DNA of 64,000 nucleotides, taken from Zhengella mangrovi (lineage in GTDB: Bacteria; Pseudomonadota; Alphaproteobacteria; Rhizobiales; Rhizobiaceae). The stretch spans positions 1 to 64,000 of the forward strand of contig NZ_PDVP01000021.1 in NCBI RefSeq assembly GCF_002727065.1, in the 5' to 3' direction. Below the pieces are notes generated by a model. It did not search any database, was not told the DNA's origin, and saw only the letters and a list, made by a program, of their open reading frames with translations. Below are positions 60,630 through 64,000 of the stretch, in pieces; the stretch's first letter is position 1; the number at the start of each line of letters is the position of its first letter. The translations under genes were made by a program, and so were the position numbers.

Positions 60630-62195
60630 ATGATCTATCGTTTCGGGGATTTCACGCTAGACCTTCCGGCCGCCGAGCTTCGCCGATCCGGCGGTGCAGC
60701 GATTGCGGTGGAACGGCAGGTCTTCCTCCTTCTCGTTCTGCTGGTCCGGAACGGCCACCGCCTGACGACGCACAATGAGATTGTTGAAACCGTCTGGAAC
60801 GGTGCCGCGATCTCCGATGCGACGATTTCGAGCCGCATCCGATCGGCGCGCGCGGCAATCGGGGATGACGGCACAAGGCAACAGGCGATACGTACTCTGC
60901 GTGGGCGCGGGTTTCGTTTCGAGATGGCGGTAACGGTGGATGCCGCGCCTTTGCCGCTGCATGCGGCCCCCCGAAGCGATGGGCCTGAGACCGGCCACGC
61001 ATCCGAACGGAGCCAAGCGCCCTCGATAGCGGTTCTGAGGTTCTCGGCCGGTTCGCAAAGCCCGCATTCCCAACTGCTGGGCACGGCCATCGCGCATGAA
61101 TTGATCGTGACGCTGTCGCGGATGAAGTGGCTAACCGTGATCGCGCGAGGGTCGAGCTTTCAGTTCTCGCCCGTCGCAGAAGCGCAGAACGTGGGGCAAC
61201 GGCTCGATGTCCGGTATCTCTTGTCTGGCAGGATCGAAGAGCGCGGGGGCACCTTGGTCCTGGCTCCGCTCCTGACTGTAGCGCGGAGCGGCGAGGTGAT
61301 TTGGGCGGACCGCTTCGAGGGCCCCTTGGATGATGTCCATCTGCTCAAGGAAGAGGTCGCGCGGGCCGTGGTGACCGCGGCGGAGATCGACATTCCCAGG
61401 CACGAGGCGAGGCTGGCGCAACAGATGCCCAGCGAAGCGCTTGATGCATGGGCACATTATCACCTCGGTCTGAACCATATCTACCGGTTCACGGAGAAGG
61501 ACAACGAAAAATCCGCCGGGCATTTCAGTAAGGCGCTGGCGCTCGCGCCGGACTTCGCGCGGGCCCATGCTGGGATGTCCTTCGTGGCCTTCCAGCGTGC
61601 GTTCAGCAATTTCGACGGCGACAGCAAGGCCGCTGCCCACGATGCGCGAACTTCGGCGGAACGCGCCATGGAGCTGGCTCCCGGGGACCCGCTTTCGAAT
61701 TTCGTGCTGGGGCGAAGCTATTGGGTGTTACAGGATCCCGAAAACGCCTGCTCCCATCTCGAACGCGCGGTTGCGCTCAACCCCAGCTATGCGCAGGGGC
61801 ACTATTCGCTGGGGCTGGTTCAGGCTCTGGCTGGCAATAGCGAGCCCGTGCAGGCGCATGCCGACGCCGCCATCCGGCTCAGCCCGATCGATCCGTTGCT
61901 CTACGGGATGCACGGGATGCGGGCCTGGGCCGCACTCAACGCCGGGGATTGGTCACGGGCTGCTTTCTGGGCCAGCAAGTCCGCCCGCACGCCCGGAGCC
62001 CATTACCTTGTCGACATGCTCGCGGCATCGGTCAATGCGGTTGCCGGCGAATCCCGGGAGGCCGCGTATTTTGCTGAACGCACCAGAAGACGACGGCCCG
62101 ACGCGAACCTGGAGCAGTTCATATCCGCCTTCGTGTTCCCAGGATGGAACGAACGTCGTCCCTTGGCAGCAGCCTTGCAGCGGCTAGGGTTCTGA
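60630..62195 (+). CDS. Winged-helix/TPR transcriptional regulator
   Basis: 521 aa. The N-terminal 98 residues form an OmpR/PhoB-type winged helix (FGDFTLDLPAAELRRSGGAAIAVERQVFLLLVLLV...ISSRIRSARAAIGDDG...TLRGRGFRF). A central domain like the TolB-N/adenylate-cyclase-associated FlgO type (SIAVLRFSAGSQSPHSQLLGTAIAHELIVTLSRMKWLTVIARGSSF) follows, then TPR-like helices from about residue 270. There is no transmembrane helix, unlike CadC. The layout matches regulators placed next to, and divergent from, single metabolic genes; here the decarboxylase is the likely target. The ATG at 60630 has a poor ribosome binding site. Confidence 0.88.
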   Translation: MIYRFGDFTLDLPAAELRRSGGAAIAVERQVFLLLVLLVRNGHRLTTHNEIVETVWNGAAISDATISSRIRSARAAIGDDGTRQQAIRTLRGRGFRFEMAVTVDAAPLPLHAAPRSDGPETGHASERSQAPSIAVLRFSAGSQSPHSQLLGTAIAHELIVTLSRMKWLTVIARGSSFQFSPVAEAQNVGQRLDVRYLLSGRIEERGGTLVLAPLLTVARSGEVIWADRFEGPLDDVHLLKEEVARAVVTAAEIDIPRHEARLAQQMPSEALDAWAHYHLGLNHIYRFTEKDNEKSAGHFSKALALAPDFARAHAGMSFVAFQRAFSNFDGDSKAAAHDARTSAERAMELAPGDPLSNFVLGRSYWVLQDPENACSHLERAVALNPSYAQGHYSLGLVQALAGNSEPVQAHADAAIRLSPIDPLLYGMHGMRAWAALNAGDWSRAAFWASKSARTPGAHYLVDMLAASVNAVAGESREAAYFAERTRRRRPDANLEQFISAFVFPGWNERRPLAAALQRLGF

Positions 62196-62449
62196 AGGAT
62201 CACCGCAGAGGTGCGGCGGCGAGATCGCCCATCCCGTTCGCATTTCAACGACCGGCTTTTACCTGTACGAGCTCACTCGGGCGCTTCATCTCTGACAGCA
62301 CCATGCCGGCATTCGTCCTCTTACAGTTGAAGCAAGTCGCCTGGCTGATCCAAGCCTTATGACAAATTTCGATAGCCGGAGTGCCTTCGTCCGCCTGGCA
62401 CGGAATAGCGTCTGTCTGCACTCTTGGGAGACTGGCTTGGGAGACTGGA
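62196..62449. other. Gap between the regulator and the IS remnant
   Basis: About 250 bp without a gene or a clear terminator. Short frames on both strands lack recognisable features; this is probably decayed DNA around the IS insertion. Confidence 0.45.
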
Positions 62450-62587
62450 TTGCAGGCCAAAGCCGGCATTGCGAAATGGATATCTTTCTACAATCGCCAG
62501 CGGCCTCACGCCGCCCATGGCAAGCCGCCGCCCGCCGTGGTCTACTTCAACCAGACCGCACCCGCTGCAGGAATACGTCCGCCTTGA
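62450..62587 (+). pseudogene. C-terminal fragment of an IS3-family transposase
   Basis: The last 45 codons of a DDE transposase orfB: LQAKAGIAKWISFYNRQRPH, then AAHGKPPPAVVYFNQ before the stop. The FYNxxRPH motif following the catalytic Glu helix is diagnostic of IS3-type transposases. Nothing upstream encodes the DDE core, so it is a truncated remnant. Its right end probably lies within 62588-62700, but the terminal inverted repeat cannot be identified from one copy. Confidence 0.75.
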
Positions 62588-62767
62588 CTGGTTCGAATCC
62601 TGAAAGCTGACATACCGGAAACGGCCCCAATCCCGTCGCACGAACCCCATTCCAAGCATCAGAGTGGCATAACGCTACATGGAAAGGTAATCCTTCAATA
62701 GCACAAATATGTGTTGCAAGCACATAGCTAGCCGCTAAGCTCTGCAAGCAAAGCGAAGGGATATGTC

Positions 62768-64000
62768 ATGTTGAAAAAGTTGAAAATTCCATTATACTTT
62801 TTCCTTGGGTTCCCGCTGTTGTTTCTAAATGGGCTAGCCAATGCCCAGTCTCTCGAAGGTATCATTAACGGAGTGATACGAGAGGTTGAGCGGTCAGTGA
62901 ACCGCGAACAAAGACCGACGAATAGAAATATTTCCTCTCAAAGGGACGAAATCCGATTAAGCAACAAACAACGCGAGGCGGTCCAGTTCCGTCTCAACGA
63001 GCTCGGCTATAATGTTGGCGCTCCCGACGGTGATTTCGGGCGGAGGACGCGCCGAGGAATTTCTGAATTTCAAATAGACAATGGATTTGCGCCAACTGGT
63101 TATCTTACGGGTGCTCAATATGCTGCGATTATTGAAGCTACTGATGGGCAATCTGCGTCTTTTAGCGACAAAAGCTCCCTTTCAAAGAATGAAATTTTTC
63201 AGCTTCAAGAGGCGCTTAATCAACTTGGCTACCCAGTAGGTAATCCTGACGGTATCATTGGAAGTGGAACGGCCAACGGCCTGGCCGATTACCTTAGAGC
63301 AAAGGGGCTAAACCCTTTCGCGGTAAAATTGCGAGACGCATATGAACTCGCTCGAGGTGATGCCGATGCAAAGGGAACGGAAGACCAACCCGTTGTCGTA
63401 TCCGATCAAGACCCGGCACCGGTGCAAACGGTCACAGCGATGGATCTTGAGATTGTCTACCAGGGCGACATCGTCAGCAAGGGTATTCAAAGAGCCGGCT
63501 TTGATTATGGGACTTTTGCGCTTCAAAAGCAGCGGTTCCTGAAAAACAGGATTGATCAAGATCAGTATCGCAATGTTATGCTGAACCTTGCGATCGCCTT
63601 GATGAATGCTGATATCAACACGTCTAATGAGCTCAATGAGGCTAAAAAAGAGATCGAGCAAGACGAATCTCGCAAGCCAAAACGGCAGCGGGTACAGCAC
63701 CTTCATCATGTGGTTTATCTTGAGGACCTGCTCGATAGTCCTCACGCAGACGATCTCGCAAAGACAATTCTTCAGATAAATTATGACGTTACCTTCTTTG
63801 CCAATTTAGTCGAAATACAAAACAGGCCGGGAGTAAAGAACTATATCTATCTGAGCTTCTTTGATCCATCCCGGATTGGGGATAGTGATGCAAAGTTCTA
63901 TTTGGCTCGAAATATCGGCAAGGTAGAAGCCCTAGTCAAATTGCTCGTTCGAAATTTGCCCGATGAAGTCTATTTCAATGGCAATCTAGAGCACATTTCA
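62768..64000 (+). CDS. Exported protein with two peptidoglycan-binding repeats (partial, runs off the window)
   Basis: An open reading frame of at least 411 codons with no stop before the window edge. Residues 1-26 form a signal peptide (cleavage ANA-QS). Two PG_binding_1-like repeats follow: residues 68-122 (REAVQFRLNELGYNVGAPDG, then FGRRTRRGISEFQ) and 140-183 (EIFQLQEALNQLGYPVGNPDG). The remaining 230 residues are charged and not recognised. GAAGGGAT before the ATG supports the start. GC content and codon use are clearly lower than in all upstream genes, suggesting recent acquisition. The catalytic or effector part, if any, may lie in the unseen C-terminus. Confidence 0.85.
   Translation, partial: MLKKLKIPLYFFLGFPLLFLNGLANAQSLEGIINGVIREVERSVNREQRPTNRNISSQRDEIRLSNKQREAVQFRLNELGYNVGAPDGDFGRRTRRGISEFQIDNGFAPTGYLTGAQYAAIIEATDGQSASFSDKSSLSKNEIFQLQEALNQLGYPVGNPDGIIGSGTANGLADYLRAKGLNPFAVKLRDAYELARGDADAKGTEDQPVVVSDQDPAPVQTVTAMDLEIVYQGDIVSKGIQRAGFDYGTFALQKQRFLKNRIDQDQYRNVMLNLAIALMNADINTSNELNEAKKEIEQDESRKPKRQRVQHLHHVVYLEDLLDSPHADDLAKTILQINYDVTFFANLVEIQNRPGVKNYIYLSFFDPSRIGDSDAKFYLARNIGKVEALVKLLVRNLPDEVYFNGNLEHIS

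Larger units (their letters stand above)
55554..64000. mobile_element. Putative integrated element beside the tRNA (right end not seen)
   Basis: The region contains a large serine recombinase, DUF2924 and DUF3489 genes (a recurrent integration module in alphaproteobacterial phages and islands), a decarboxylase/regulator pair, an IS3 remnant and a low-GC gene. Composition becomes uneven and ribosomal or other core genes are absent. I did not find a second copy of the tRNA 3' end, so the far attachment site must lie outside the window or the tRNA is not the actual target. Confidence 0.6.

Noticed and set aside
62588-62604. GGTTCGAATCC, resembling a tRNA T-loop and thus a possible attachment site
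   Set aside because: It does not match the T-arm of the tRNA at 55477-55553, and no acceptor-stem sequence follows; it is probably IS-end or chance sequence.

Overview
The window is GC-rich chromosomal DNA from an alphaproteobacterium, most likely of the Hyphomicrobiales (Rhizobiales). The evidence is: an LpcC-type core-LPS mannosyltransferase directly after greA; trxB followed by an LsrB/VtlR-type LysR regulator and then an AbcR-type (alpha-r15) small RNA; a CarB with the alphaproteobacterial insertion; a dnaG-rpoD pair; and palindromic repeats resembling rhizobial RIME elements. The genus cannot be named from the sequence alone.

Layout. 0.3-13 kb: uvrB with two small downstream genes, a TadG-like protein, a DUF4239 membrane protein, msrA, an EF-hand protein, a c-type cytochrome, an acyl-CoA thioesterase, an extensin-family lipoprotein, a DMT transporter, a DUF1499 protein and a PQQ-type sugar dehydrogenase, with a five-copy hairpin repeat array between the last two. 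13-20.5 kb: greA followed by a surface-polysaccharide cluster (lpcC, GT2, two FkbM methyltransferases, a sulfotransferase, GT25, GT17), mostly with overlapping stop/start codons. 20.5-31 kb: an Lrp regulator divergent from trxB-lsrB, the AbcR-type sRNA with a likely LsrB operator, an EF-G-like GTPase with an altered catalytic motif, aspartate aminotransferase, a tandem pair of EAL-type proteins (the second degenerate), a GST and a small secreted protein whose signal peptide is partly encoded by a repeat element.

31-49 kb is mostly housekeeping: carB and carA (separated by a LytTR/DUF2306 pair and a zinc metallopeptidase), a GatB/YqeY protein, a DUF2269/SDR-DoxX/DUF2061 group, a second repeat array, dnaG, rpoD, a HlyU-family protein and YjbQ. 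49-55.4 kb holds envelope proteins (a lipoprotein, a Pro/Ala-rich membrane protein, an OmpA protein with a long charged coiled coil), YcgN, a SnoaL-like protein, a GNAT enzyme, a recent tandem duplication of a 115-aa secreted protein, and a SIMPL protein.

From a CAT-anticodon tRNA (55477-55553) to the right edge the DNA looks accessory. It carries a large serine recombinase with DUF2924 and DUF3489 genes, a PLP-dependent decarboxylase divergent from a winged-helix/TPR regulator, an IS3-type transposase remnant, and a low-GC reading frame with two peptidoglycan-binding repeats that runs off the window. I read this as an integrated element beside the tRNA; its far end is not visible.

The observations most worth following are the LsrB-operator/AbcR unit, the repeat element used as signal-peptide coding sequence, the two 56-57 bp hairpin arrays, the terminator hairpin in the greA leader, the Ser-for-His change in the EF-G-like protein, and the open low-GC gene at the right edge.
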